A DNA stretch of 64,000 bases from Flavobacterium cutihirudinis. GTDB taxonomy: Bacteria > Bacteroidota > Bacteroidia > Flavobacteriales > Flavobacteriaceae. The stretch lies in contig NZ_QRDQ01000013.1 in the NCBI RefSeq assembly GCF_003385895.1, positions 84,556 through 148,555 of the forward strand. The letters run 5' to 3'. Numbering within the stretch: the first letter of the stretch is position 1; the number at the start of each line of letters is the position of its first letter. The notes beneath the pieces are model-generated. The model was not told the origin of the DNA. It ran no database searches and saw only the letters and a program-made list of their open reading frames with translations. The position numbers were made by a program, and so were the translations under genes. Below are positions 8,961 to 18,206 of this stretch, one piece after another.

Positions 8961-11282
8961 TTAATTCACTAAAATTTCATCCACAAACAACCAAGAGCTT
9001 TCTCCTCTTGGACTTTTTTTCAAATTTGCTCCAATTACTTTTACGTATCTGGCGTTTTGTTTTTGAAAATTGATTTTAAAATCTTTCAATTCAGAAACTG
9101 GATTTGCCGCATAAGCACGTGATATTTTTCCAACTTCTTTATAATTAATACCATCATTAGAAATCAGTACTTTTATTTGTATCGGAAAAAATACTCCTGC
9201 ACCCTGGCTTTCTAAGGTTCCAACAATAACTTGCTCAATACTTTGAGGTTTTTCAAAATCAATAACCAATTCCATATCATTAACAAGCCACGCTTGCCAT
9301 TGTCCGTCATGGAAATTTTTAGATCCGCGAATTGTATTTACCATCGTAAAAGGTCCATCTCCTGTATAACTTTTATTGTAAGGCGTCAGATAATTTACTT
9401 TGTGTGCAACCGCTTTATGGAATACAATTGTATCGGTGAATGTTTTTCCTATTGGTTTATCGTCTTGAAAAAGAGACGCTTTTAAAATTGTAGTTTCTTT
9501 AAACTGAATTGGGGTTGTATATTTTTCAGCATTTTGACCAATCGCATTATTCCCTAAAACATAACGAATATCCGGATTTGGAAATTCATTTTTCAGCGTC
9601 ACATTAATTTGTTTTTTCTCTAAATCGGCGCTTGAAGAAGCGGTAACCAAATAAGCACTTTTAGCATAATTGATTCCCAAATAATCATAACGTTTGAATA
9701 CCGAAGTTAATCGTGTAGTAAAATCATTCCAATTACGGTTTTCTTTCGTGCTCCATAAAACCTCAGATAAAGCAGCTAATCTTGGGAAAATCATATATTC
9801 AGAATCCTTTGGTCCCGGAAGAAATTCAGCCCATAAATTTGCCTGTGCGCCCAAAACATGTTTTGCTTCTGCTTCTGACATCGTTGAAACAACAGGATCA
9901 AATTCGTACACTTTATTTAACGGATTATAAGCATCAAAAGCCAAAGGCTCTTCGTTTTGTGGCCCTTGGTAAAAATTAAAATAACAAGGAGATTCCGGAG
10001 TCATGATAACGTCATGTCCTTGTGCAGCAGCTTCAGTTCCTCCTTTTGTTCCTCTCCAGCTCATTACTGTCGCTTCCGGAGCTAATCCGCCTTCCAGAAT
10101 TTCATCCCATCCAATTAGTTTTTTGCCTTTAGAATTGATGTATTTTTCCATTCTTTTTACAAAATAACTTTGCAGTTCATGAACATTTTTCAAATTATGA
10201 TCTTTCATCCTTTTTTGGCAATGCGGACATTTTTCCCAATTGGTTTTTGTCGCTTCATCGCCTCCAATATGGATGTATTTTGAAGGGAAAATAGTAATTA
10301 CCTCATCGATTACATTCTGAAGAAATTCAAATGTTGATTCTTTTCCTGCGCAATAAATATCTGTAATTGGCCATAATCCGCCGGAAGGCACACCAATACG
10401 CTGATCAAAACAAGCTAATTCCGGATATGCTGCGATAGCACTGCTTACGTGCGCCGGCATTTCTATTTCTGGAATTATTTCTACATTTTTTGCAGCAGCA
10501 TATTTTACGATTTCTTTTAATTCTTCCTGCGTTAAAAATCCGCCGTAAGTTCCTTTTTCATCTGGATTTGTAACCAATCTCGCATTCCATGCTAAATGTT
10601 CCTGATCGACTCTCCAGGCTCCAACTTCGGTTAATTTTGGATATTTTTTGATTTCAATTCTCCAGCCCTGATCATCTACTAAATGCAAATGCAAAACGTT
10701 CATTTTGTGCATTGCCAAACGATCGATTGTAGATAAAATATAGTTTTTATCGAAGAAATGACGTGATAAATCCAACATCAATCCTCTGTATTGAAAACGT
10801 GGTTCGTCTGTAATCGCAACGTTTGGAATCTGCCATTTTGCTGATGTAATGGCATATTTGCTTTCAATTGCAACTGGAAGCAATTGTCGAATAGTTTCTA
10901 AACCGTAAATAAAACCGGCATTTCCGTTTGCCGTAATTGTAATGATATTATTGCTTACATCAAGTTTGTAAGCTTCTCTATGAAATGTTGCATCGGTTTT
11001 AAACTGAACAAAGTTGCTCTTCGGTGCTTTCGCTCCAAGAACAGGACGCCAGCCCGCTGCGGTTTCGAATTTGCTTATCAATGCATTCGAAATGTCCTTC
11101 TGAAAATCGGTAGTTGCAACAAAAACGGTATTTTTTGAAAACTCAAAAGATCCCGGCTGAAGCATCAATTGATTTGGTTTCGGTATAATCTGAATATCTT
11201 TTTCAGTAAAAATCTTCTGACTATAACCCGAACTTAAAACGGTTAAGAAGATTAAGAGGAATAAAGATTTTAATTTTCTCAT
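8961..11282 (-). CDS. GH20 beta-N-acetylhexosaminidase with C-terminal F5/8C-like domain
   Basis: Removes terminal beta-GlcNAc or beta-GalNAc by substrate-assisted catalysis. The 773-residue protein has a signal peptide (1-22), a GH20b-type N-terminal domain (about 30-160), the catalytic barrel (about 162-510) and two C-terminal parts: a chitobiase-type beta domain (about 535-620) and an F5/8 type C-like domain (about 630-773). The catalytic pair is Asp342-Glu343 in HIGGDEAT, and HLHLVDDQGWR (198-208) is the usual substrate-binding strand. In N-glycan breakdown this step exposes the trimannosyl core after beta-galactosidase action, and the GH2 beta-galactosidase is encoded 5 bp upstream. A second GH20 (27044-29548) belongs to a different operon. 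Confidence 0.94.
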   Translation of the reverse strand: MRKLKSLFLLIFLTVLSSGYSQKIFTEKDIQIIPKPNQLMLQPGSFEFSKNTVFVATTDFQKDISNALISKFETAAGWRPVLGAKAPKSNFVQFKTDATFHREAYKLDVSNNIITITANGNAGFIYGLETIRQLLPVAIESKYAITSAKWQIPNVAITDEPRFQYRGLMLDLSRHFFDKNYILSTIDRLAMHKMNVLHLHLVDDQGWRIEIKKYPKLTEVGAWRVDQEHLAWNARLVTNPDEKGTYGGFLTQEELKEIVKYAAAKNVEIIPEIEMPAHVSSAIAAYPELACFDQRIGVPSGGLWPITDIYCAGKESTFEFLQNVIDEVITIFPSKYIHIGGDEATKTNWEKCPHCQKRMKDHNLKNVHELQSYFVKRMEKYINSKGKKLIGWDEILEGGLAPEATVMSWRGTKGGTEAAAQGHDVIMTPESPCYFNFYQGPQNEEPLAFDAYNPLNKVYEFDPVVSTMSEAEAKHVLGAQANLWAEFLPGPKDSEYMIFPRLAALSEVLWSTKENRNWNDFTTRLTSVFKRYDYLGINYAKSAYLVTASSSADLEKKQINVTLKNEFPNPDIRYVLGNNAIGQNAEKYTTPIQFKETTILKASLFQDDKPIGKTFTDTIVFHKAVAHKVNYLTPYNKSYTGDGPFTMVNTIRGSKNFHDGQWQAWLVNDMELVIDFEKPQSIEQVIVGTLESQGAGVFFPIQIKVLISNDGINYKEVGKISRAYAANPVSELKDFKINFQKQNARYVKVIGANLKKSPRGESSWLFVDEILVN

Positions 11283-11287
11283 AATTA

Positions 11288-14200
11288 TTATTTTAAAGAT
11301 GGTGTTATTTTAAATTGATACTGATAATTTTTGTCTTGCAAAAGATACTGTTTCATTGGCCATGCCTGCCAGCTGTCAATACCTCCAACGCCCATTTGTT
11401 TATAATCGATTTTTAAGCTTGTTAAATCTCTTTCTTTCAATTCGGCAGCGTGTCTTTGTTCTTTTTCTAAGCCATCATCTAAATCTTCGTTTAAATAATG
11501 TAATGCTGTAATCGATAATAAACTATCTGATGTAACGGTCAATTTCAGTTTATCTCCTGATAATTCCAAAAATCTAACGTCGGTTTTATTTCCTGTTTCC
11601 TGCGGACGGATATACGGATAATATTGCTCAGAAACCGTTTGATTATAAAGTCCGACTTGCGAACTGTAATTTCTGTCGATATAATTCTCGTGCGGACCTT
11701 TTCCGTAATACGTCATATTGCTAAAATCTTTCGGAACAATTATTTCCATACCAAATCTTGGCAACATTGGTTGTTCTTTGGTTTTATCGATATTCAGCGC
11801 TTCTTTTACACTCAATTCTCCGTTGCTGTTCAGCTCATAATTTAGTTCTAAAGTAGCAGCAACCTGAGGCAAACAATACGTTGCTTTTACCAGAATCTTG
11901 TTGTCTTTCGTAGCCGAAAATGTCCAGTTTACCAACGTTGGATTTTCTGTTGCTTCTTTCCATGCCACCAATGTTTTCTGGAAATTTGCGCCAAAATCAT
12001 TATCATTTGGTGCTCTCCATAAATTTGGACGCAACTGATAACCTTCTTTTATAATTGGCAAATTACGGAATGAATATCCGTTTATAAAACCTGTTTTTTT
12101 ATCAAACGCAATTTCGGCATTTTCACTTTTAAAAACCGTACTATTTGCTTTTTTCTCAACTGTTATTTTGCCTTCGCCAACAATTTTAATATCGTTTTTC
12201 CATTCACCTTTATATGCTAATTGCTCCGTTGCAATTTCAAAGCCTTTTGGTAAAAGTGGTTCAGCATCTTTTAATGTATACGTAATATTTACAAATGCTT
12301 CCTGAAACTTTTTGTCTCCTAACTTAATTGGCAAAGCATAGGTTTTCGATTGATTTGCTTTAATATCTAAATTATCGATAACGCCTGTTGCTTCTGTCTT
12401 TCCATCCAAAATCAATTTCCATTGCAGTTTTACATTGCTTAAATCTTTAAATGAAAATTCATTGTAAACTTTAATAGTAGCCGTTTCTTTATTTTCCCAA
12501 GAAGTCAAAATATTTTGCAACACATTTCGCATTTCAAGTGCATGCGGATTTGGTTTTCTTTCTACCGTGAATACGCCGTTGTTTACAAAGTTATTGTCGC
12601 TTTTGACATCTTTTGGTCCAAAATCGCCTCCATATGCCAAAACTGTAATTCCGTTTGGCAATTTTTTATAAACCGATTGATCCACCATATCCCAAATAAA
12701 ACCGCCCTGAAAGTTTGGATATTTTCTAATAACGTCCCAATAATCTTTGAAATTCCCCATAGAATTTCCCATCGCGTGCGCATATTCACATTGAATATAA
12801 GGTCGCGACGGATTTGGATTTGCCAAAATATATTCTTCCATTTTATCCGGAGAACTGTACATTGGATCAATAATATCCGAATCCCATTCAAATTTCAACC
12901 CTTTTCCATCCCAAGCTCCCGCAGTTGCTCTTTCGTACTGAATTGGTCTTGATTTATCACGGTTTTTAATCCATAAATAACCACGGTAAAAATTATAACC
13001 ATTTCCGGCTTCGTTACCCATACTCCAAATAATAATCGAAGCATGATTTTTATCGCGTTCAACCATACGCTGCATACGCTGTAAATGCGCCAATTCCCAA
13101 TCTGGTTTATTGGCTAACGTTTTGGTAATATCATAACCCATTCCGTGCGATTCTATATTGGCTTCATCGACAACATAAATTCCATATTTATCACATAATT
13201 CATAAAAATATTCATCATTTGGATAATGCGACATTCTCACCGCATTGATATTAAACTCTTTCATAACTTTAATATCCTGCTCCATTCGTTCTCTTGAAAT
13301 CGTTTGTCCCGTAACTGGATCAGTCTCATGACGGTTTACTCCTTTTATGTAAATCGCTTTTCCGTTTACTAAAAGTTGACCGTTTTTAATCTCCACTTTT
13401 CTAAATCCGATATTGTGGTTAATTACTTCGATTACGTTTCCTTTTTTATCTTTCAGAAGAAAACTAACCTGATATAAATTAGGAATTTCGGCACTCCATT
13501 TTTTAGGATTATTTACTGCGAAATCAAAATTCAACCTTTTTGAATCGCCTGAAAGAACCGCTTTTTTTGAGTCAATAACCTGACCGTTATCTTTCAATTG
13601 TACTTCAAAATTGTAACTTTCTTTTTTGTCTAAATCGGAAAAATCTGTGGTAATTTTCAAGGTTCCGTTTACGTAATTTGCATCTAAATCCGGAATAATT
13701 TCGAAGTCATTTAAGTGCGCTTTGTTTCGGGCAACGAGGTAAGAATCTCTGGTAATTCCGCTCATACGCCACATATCCTGACATTCCAAATACGAACCGT
13801 CGTTCCATTTCATTACTTTTAGAACGATTGAGTTTTTGCCTGTTTTTACATACTTGTTAAGCTTAAATTCCGAAGGCAATTTTCCGTCTTCGCCATAACC
13901 CACATACACACCATTTACCCAAACCGTAAGATTTGATTTTGCTGTTCCAATGTGAAGAAAAATATCTTTTCCTTCCCACGATTTATCAATTGTAATTTCT
14001 TTTCTGTAAACGCCAGTCGGATTATAATTTGTTGGAACAAACGGCGGATTTGGCGCCATTAAATAATCAAAATCGTATGAAGTATTTACATAAACCGGAA
14101 ATCCGTAACCATTTACATCCCAGCTTGCAGGAATTTTAAAATTATCCCAGGAATTGTCGTTATAGTCGGTTTTTTCAAAATCCTTTGGAAGGTCATTTGG

Positions 14201-14434
14201 ACTGTCTACATATTTAAATTTCCACGGCCCGTTAATGTCAAGATAATTTTTAGATTCTCTCCAGTTGTTTTTAGCTGCTAAAGCTTCATTTTCAAAAACG
14301 AAATAAGAAGCATGCATCGGTTCCCTGTTCTCTTCGTTGATTTTTTCATTTTGCCAAAACGGAACTTTTTCCTGAGCATTGACCGTTAAGACTGAGGCAA
14401 ATAATAAGGATAATATGGATATTGTTTTTTTCAT
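11288..14434 (-). CDS. GH2 beta-galactosidase (LacZ type), secreted
   Basis: A retaining beta-galactosidase of 1048 residues with the five-domain LacZ layout. It has a signal peptide (1-20, VNAQ), sugar-binding sandwich, Ig-like domain (about 240-350), barrel (about 350-650) and the large C-terminal Bgal_small domain (about 770-1040). The acid/base is Glu475 in SMGNEAG and the nucleophile Glu550 in CEYAHAMGNS. The signal peptide places it in the periplasm, unlike cytoplasmic LacZ. The likely role is removal of terminal beta-galactose from complex-type antennae, one step before the GH20 gene 5 bp downstream. A 174 bp gap containing a terminator-like hairpin separates it from the gene upstream, so it may start its own transcript. 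Confidence 0.93.
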   Translation of the reverse strand: MKKTISILSLLFASVLTVNAQEKVPFWQNEKINEENREPMHASYFVFENEALAAKNNWRESKNYLDINGPWKFKYVDSPNDLPKDFEKTDYNDNSWDNFKIPASWDVNGYGFPVYVNTSYDFDYLMAPNPPFVPTNYNPTGVYRKEITIDKSWEGKDIFLHIGTAKSNLTVWVNGVYVGYGEDGKLPSEFKLNKYVKTGKNSIVLKVMKWNDGSYLECQDMWRMSGITRDSYLVARNKAHLNDFEIIPDLDANYVNGTLKITTDFSDLDKKESYNFEVQLKDNGQVIDSKKAVLSGDSKRLNFDFAVNNPKKWSAEIPNLYQVSFLLKDKKGNVIEVINHNIGFRKVEIKNGQLLVNGKAIYIKGVNRHETDPVTGQTISRERMEQDIKVMKEFNINAVRMSHYPNDEYFYELCDKYGIYVVDEANIESHGMGYDITKTLANKPDWELAHLQRMQRMVERDKNHASIIIWSMGNEAGNGYNFYRGYLWIKNRDKSRPIQYERATAGAWDGKGLKFEWDSDIIDPMYSSPDKMEEYILANPNPSRPYIQCEYAHAMGNSMGNFKDYWDVIRKYPNFQGGFIWDMVDQSVYKKLPNGITVLAYGGDFGPKDVKSDNNFVNNGVFTVERKPNPHALEMRNVLQNILTSWENKETATIKVYNEFSFKDLSNVKLQWKLILDGKTEATGVIDNLDIKANQSKTYALPIKLGDKKFQEAFVNITYTLKDAEPLLPKGFEIATEQLAYKGEWKNDIKIVGEGKITVEKKANSTVFKSENAEIAFDKKTGFINGYSFRNLPIIKEGYQLRPNLWRAPNDNDFGANFQKTLVAWKEATENPTLVNWTFSATKDNKILVKATYCLPQVAATLELNYELNSNGELSVKEALNIDKTKEQPMLPRFGMEIIVPKDFSNMTYYGKGPHENYIDRNYSSQVGLYNQTVSEQYYPYIRPQETGNKTDVRFLELSGDKLKLTVTSDSLLSITALHYLNEDLDDGLEKEQRHAAELKERDLTSLKIDYKQMGVGGIDSWQAWPMKQYLLQDKNYQYQFKITPSLK

Positions 14435-14562
14435 TCTGTTGTTTTTATTCTCGGCATGCTATTATTTTTTTTAGTCTATAGAAACATAATTCTAAATTAA
14501 GCAAAAGCTTTAAAACCTATTTCTCTTACGCAAAGTATACAGCATCCTTATTCGATTTAAAG

Positions 14563-14592
14563 AAAAAACCGCATTACAGAAATACGGTTTTT
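14563..14592 (-). terminator. Terminator-like hairpin after the barrel-fold lipoprotein gene
   Basis: A stem of about 12 pairs with one mismatch (arms beginning AAAAACCG and ending CGGTTTTT) closes a short loop, with T-rich sequence after it on the minus strand. It lies just behind the stop codon at 14609 and separates the GH130-CBM9-lipoprotein unit from the GH2-GH20-GH29-GH92 unit. Read-through cannot be excluded. Confidence 0.7.
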
Positions 14593-14608
14593 CTTTAGCT
14601 TCTGAAGG

Positions 14609-15688
14609 TTATTTCAGGCTTGCTTTTGTTTCTTTTATAGTTTTGAAATTACTTTCTGACAGCGCATTTCCATCAAAGAATGAAACTCCAATAGCACCAT
14701 TTTCTTTTGCTAATAAAATGGCTTCTTTTAGTTCTTTGTCATTCTTTACTCCCGGAACATAAATTCCAGTATTGATTTTTGTTTTTTTATCTTTTAGATC
14801 GGCAACACCTTGTTTTGTAGCGTAACCAACCCAGTCAATTTCTTCATCGTAAAAACTATGGTAAATCATTGGATATACTTGGTCAATATCCCATTTATCC
14901 CAACGCTGACGAACCATATGATCTGCCATTTCAGGATAAGGAAAAACCGCCGCAGTCAATTGTTTGTTGTGTTTGTGCGCAATTGCAAAAGCATCGTTAA
15001 CCACAGCCTGAACCGCATTTAATCTGAAGTTTTTCCACTCCATATCGATCGAAGTATTGTGGCTTTCTTTTGGATTTTTATGGTGTATTTTTTCGAACGC
15101 TTTCACACATTCATCACAATAGCAAAAATCAAATTGTGGTAATTCTACATCCTGAACCAAATTGTATTTTGGCAATAAACTAATTGGTAAAAAGATATCC
15201 GGGAAACGAATATAATCTAAATGAACACTTTCAATTCCATCCACTTTTGCAAGTTCTTCAACTAAATGCAAAACATGTTCTCTAGATTCTTTTCTGGTCG
15301 GACAAAGCCATTGGTAATAATCAACATACGGACGCGTATCAAAACATGATTTCCCTTCTTTGCTTACCTGATACCAATCTGGGTGTTGCAACGCAATCGA
15401 ATCGCCAGGTCTGTTCATTGCCATAATCCAGGCATGTACTTTTAAACCTTCTTTTGTGGCCAAAGGAACAAGTCTTTTTAAAAGTTTCGGGTCTGTAGAA
15501 GTATTGATTAGAACCTCATCGATTCCGCCGTCTTTGTATTTTTTAAATTCTTTTGTATACTCTGCATCTGCTTTTTTGGCGTCGGCGGTGGTCCAGACTG
15601 CAAATTTAAAAGTGATTGGTTCTTCTTTTTTAGCACATGAAAAAATACTAAAGGCTAGTAAAAGAAATAATAGTTTTGGTAGTTTCAT
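14609..15688 (-). CDS. Putative (beta/alpha)8 glycosidase-like lipoprotein, family unassigned
   Basis: A 359-residue protein with a lipoprotein signal (lipobox IFSC, Cys18). The body looks like a glycosidase-type barrel: a strand with GLKVHAWIMAMNRPG, the segment VHLDYIRFPD as in GHL10-like enzymes, and later AAVFPYPEM and DQVYPMIYHSFYD. An unusual FCYCDECVKAFEKI segment holds three cysteines that could form disulphides or a metal site. Acidic residues in HLDYIRFPD are candidate catalysts, but I cannot assign a named CAZy family. It lies 7 bp after the CBM9-like gene, downstream of GH130, within the N-glycan-type operon. A role on the GlcNAc-rich glycan stem is possible but is inference from position only. 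Confidence 0.7.
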   Translation of the reverse strand: MKLPKLLFLLLAFSIFSCAKKEEPITFKFAVWTTADAKKADAEYTKEFKKYKDGGIDEVLINTSTDPKLLKRLVPLATKEGLKVHAWIMAMNRPGDSIALQHPDWYQVSKEGKSCFDTRPYVDYYQWLCPTRKESREHVLHLVEELAKVDGIESVHLDYIRFPDIFLPISLLPKYNLVQDVELPQFDFCYCDECVKAFEKIHHKNPKESHNTSIDMEWKNFRLNAVQAVVNDAFAIAHKHNKQLTAAVFPYPEMADHMVRQRWDKWDIDQVYPMIYHSFYDEEIDWVGYATKQGVADLKDKKTKINTGIYVPGVKNDKELKEAILLAKENGAIGVSFFDGNALSESNFKTIKETKASLK

Positions 15689-15695
15689 AGGTGGT

Positions 15696-16763
15696 TTATT
15701 TTGAGATTATTTTGCCGTCCTGCCTTATAATATAAGTTTGGTTTGAAAAAGGACTTTTTATTGTAATATTATATCCCGAAGCATGGTTTTCTAATACCGG
15801 TTTCAAAATTTTATTCTCGACTACGATTGGTTCTTTCGTAAGATCTGTAATTGATTTTGCCCATACTTTATGTTTTCCCGCATATTGCTTTTGAGCTCTG
15901 TACAAGGTATAAAGTTCCCATTTAACTTTTTCATCCTGCGGAATCACAAAAGTATCTTTTCCTTCTTTGGAAGAAAAATAAACATAGCCCCATTTTTCAG
16001 GTTCGTGCATGTTGATGACGCCCATTGGTGACCAAACCCAATTGTATTCGGGCAGGAATCTTCCATCAGCATCTTTCTTTCTTTCGTAAGTTCCGTTTTT
16101 GATGGAATGTTGCCAATTTACTCTCGAAAAATTCACTCTCCAGAATTTATCCACAGGAACAACTTTATCAAAATAGGATGTTCTGTAAGATGCCCAAGGA
16201 ATTGCCATTTCTAAAACCCAGCCTTCATCAGTATCATTTGGATTATTGATTGTTCCGTTGATTTTCACCGCCGATTTAAGCCCCGGAATATCCCAACCGT
16301 TAGCTACCACAATGTCTCCTTCTCGATATGGTTTCGTCAAAAACAAATCCCATGCTGTGTTTAAGGCGTTTATTTCTAATTCGTAATAGTTGTAAGTATC
16401 ATTATCGGGATCAATAAAAACTTCAAAATCATTATTATAAAAAATAATAGTGTCGCGCTGTTTCAAATTCGCCCAAACATGAGGTTCTTCCATTTTAGCC
16501 AGGATATAGAAATTGGTTTCATCCCAAAGCATTTTTACTTTAGTAGCATATTTTGGTTTTACACCGTTTTCAATATCTTCAAAAAGATCTGTCCAGTCTG
16601 CTTTGCTCCATGCTCCATCCGTATCTTCTCCATCAATTACAATTGGAGTTGCTATTTTTGACGCCACATATGTTTTAGGTACAATCGTCTTTTTGGATTG
16701 CGAATATCCCACAATCGAAACAAATCCTAAAGCAACTGTCAGCCATCTAAATTTAAAACCCAT
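15696..16763 (-). CDS. CBM9-like carbohydrate-binding protein, secreted
   Basis: A 355-residue protein with a signal peptide (1-22, ends GYSQ) and one domain of the CBM9-like/DUF1083 type, filling about 40-250. The recognisable blocks are PIVIDGEDTDGAWSKADW, VKMLWDETNFYILAKM, DFEVFIDPDNDTYNYYELEINALN and WRVNFSRVNW. Such proteins are common in Bacteroidota glycan loci and either bind sugar or act as accessory proteins; no catalytic motif is evident. The gene is packed between GH130 (7 bp upstream) and the barrel lipoprotein (7 bp downstream), suggesting a shared substrate. Whether it is an unrecognised enzyme is open. Confidence 0.82.
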   Translation of the reverse strand: MGFKFRWLTVALGFVSIVGYSQSKKTIVPKTYVASKIATPIVIDGEDTDGAWSKADWTDLFEDIENGVKPKYATKVKMLWDETNFYILAKMEEPHVWANLKQRDTIIFYNNDFEVFIDPDNDTYNYYELEINALNTAWDLFLTKPYREGDIVVANGWDIPGLKSAVKINGTINNPNDTDEGWVLEMAIPWASYRTSYFDKVVPVDKFWRVNFSRVNWQHSIKNGTYERKKDADGRFLPEYNWVWSPMGVINMHEPEKWGYVYFSSKEGKDTFVIPQDEKVKWELYTLYRAQKQYAGKHKVWAKSITDLTKEPIVVENKILKPVLENHASGYNITIKSPFSNQTYIIRQDGKIISK

Positions 16764-16770
16764 CTCGTAC

Positions 16771-17736
16771 TTATAAACTGTTATCTTTCGTAAACTGAAC
16801 CACTTCGCTTAATTTTCCAAAAGCAATAGCCACAACTGTATCGGCTGCGCCATAATAAACAGCAAGTTTATCTTCTTTTGTATCGTGCAAAGCAGCACAT
16901 GGGAAAACGACATTTGGTACATCGCCTACTTGTTCATAAAGTTCTGCAGGTCCTAATAAATAAGGCTGTGTTCTGTATTTTACTTTATCTGGTGAATCAA
17001 CATCTAAGAGCGCTGCTCCCATTGCATAACGAAATCCGTTGCAAGTATTGATAACACCGTGATAAATCATCAACCAGCCTTCGTTCGTAAGAATTGGAAT
17101 TGGTCCTGCTCCAATTTTGGTACATTGCCATGCGCTGTCTTCGAAAGGAGTTGGTTTCATGACCAAACGGTGTTCTCCCCAATATTTCATATCTGGACTG
17201 TAACTAATCCAAATATCTCCAAAAGGTGTATGTCCGTTATCACTTGGACGACTTAACATGGCATACTTTCCGTTAATTTTTTGTGGAAACAAAACGCCGT
17301 TTCTGTTAAAAGGCAAATAAGCATTTTCACATTGAAAAAACTCTTTAAAATCAAAAGTATAACCAATTCCGATTGTTGGTCCGTTGTAACCGTTACACCA
17401 TGTAATCCAGTAACGATCTTCGATGAAAACAACACGAGGATCATATTTGTAAGCAGACTCGATCATGTCTGTATTTCCGGCTTTCATTTCGATTGGTTCG
17501 TGATTGATTTCCCAATCGATTCCGTTTTTACTAAAGCCAGCAAAAATATTCATTTGAACCGCTTTATTATCACATCTGAAAACACCCGCGAAACCATCTC
17601 CAAAAGGAACAACAGCACTATTAAAAACACTGTTTGATGATGGGATTGCATATCTTTCTATAATGGGATTTTCAGTATATCTCCACATTACATCATTACT
17701 GTTTTCGGGTCTGTCTTGCCAAGGAATAGTGCTCAT
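16771..17736 (-). CDS. GH130 beta-mannoside phosphorylase or mannosidase, cytoplasmic
   Basis: GH130 enzymes phosphorolyse or hydrolyse beta-1,4-mannosides. Bacteroides thetaiotaomicron BT1033 acts on Man-beta-1,4-GlcNAc from the N-glycan core. This protein of 321 residues has no signal peptide, in line with a cytoplasmic phosphorylase. The five-bladed propeller motifs are present, and the expected catalytic acid is Asp99 in YDPRVVF. HTPFGDIW and IYHGV.......YAMGAALLD correspond to the phosphate and sugar site regions. Phosphorolysis would give mannose-1-phosphate and GlcNAc. An SSS symporter gene lies 470 bp upstream and could supply the disaccharide. Hydrolytic GH130 relatives exist, so phosphorylase activity is probable rather than certain. 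Confidence 0.88.
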   Translation of the reverse strand: MSTIPWQDRPENSNDVMWRYTENPIIERYAIPSSNSVFNSAVVPFGDGFAGVFRCDNKAVQMNIFAGFSKNGIDWEINHEPIEMKAGNTDMIESAYKYDPRVVFIEDRYWITWCNGYNGPTIGIGYTFDFKEFFQCENAYLPFNRNGVLFPQKINGKYAMLSRPSDNGHTPFGDIWISYSPDMKYWGEHRLVMKPTPFEDSAWQCTKIGAGPIPILTNEGWLMIYHGVINTCNGFRYAMGAALLDVDSPDKVKYRTQPYLLGPAELYEQVGDVPNVVFPCAALHDTKEDKLAVYYGAADTVVAIAFGKLSEVVQFTKDNSL

Positions 17737-17906
17737 TTTTATGTTTTTTGTTTATTATTTTAATTCTTTCAACACTAAAAAATAAATGCTGAAATTGTTT
17801 CTTTTTTACTTTTTATATGCACAGAAATCACTCTTTCTACTTAGTGCTATTTTCTTTTTTACAGTTTGTCAAAATACAAAACTTTAGCCAATCTGTTTTA
17901 ATAGTG

Positions 17907-18037
17907 AAACACATAGAAACATAGTTTTTAAAATTTAAAAAAGTGGTTTCGGTTAGTCCAAAAGTATAGCTATGTGTGGAAAACTTTCTTTTGAATTGTT
18001 CTTTTCTAAACATAAAAATCTATGTTTCTATGTGTTT
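17907..18037. repeat. 18-base inverted repeat (CACATAGAAACATAG type)
   Basis: Perfect arms at 17907-17924 and 18020-18037 are separated by 95 bases. The sequence resembles palindromic elements found between genes in flavobacteria. The downstream arm is followed by a long T run. Confidence 0.7.
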
Positions 18038-18054
18038 ATTTTTTTTCTCAATCT

Positions 18055-18188
18055 TGTCATTTCGAGGAACGAGAAATCGCACTAGAAATTCTGCAATCTA
18101 AATCGTCAGTCTTTGTCGAGTTACGTGTGCGATTTACTTCGTCTGTTCGCTATCGCTCGAGTCTCGTTCCTCGTTCCTCGAAATGACA
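18055..18188. repeat. Inverted repeat (TGTCATTTCGAGGAACGAG type)
   Basis: Perfect 19-base arms lie at 18055-18073 and 18170-18188, and the middle contains further partly complementary AATCGCAC/GTGCGATT segments. GC content is higher than the surroundings. It directly follows the symporter stop codon and could act as a transcript end. It looks like a dispersed flavobacterial repeat rather than a gene. Confidence 0.75.
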
Positions 18189-18206
18189 AACTTTGTCTTA
18201 ATTTTT

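Larger units (their letters stand above)
17737..18206. other. Intergenic region of 470 bp carrying repeats
   Basis: No convincing gene. The region holds two inverted repeats (listed separately) between the symporter stop codon and the GH130 start. A short reading frame across 18121-18351 is made of repeat sequence and the antisense of the symporter, and is rejected. Confidence 0.7.

Noticed and set aside
12515..12952. 145-codon frame antisense to the beta-galactosidase gene
   Set aside because: It is embedded in the GH2 catalytic barrel coding sequence, and its composition is that of a shadow frame.
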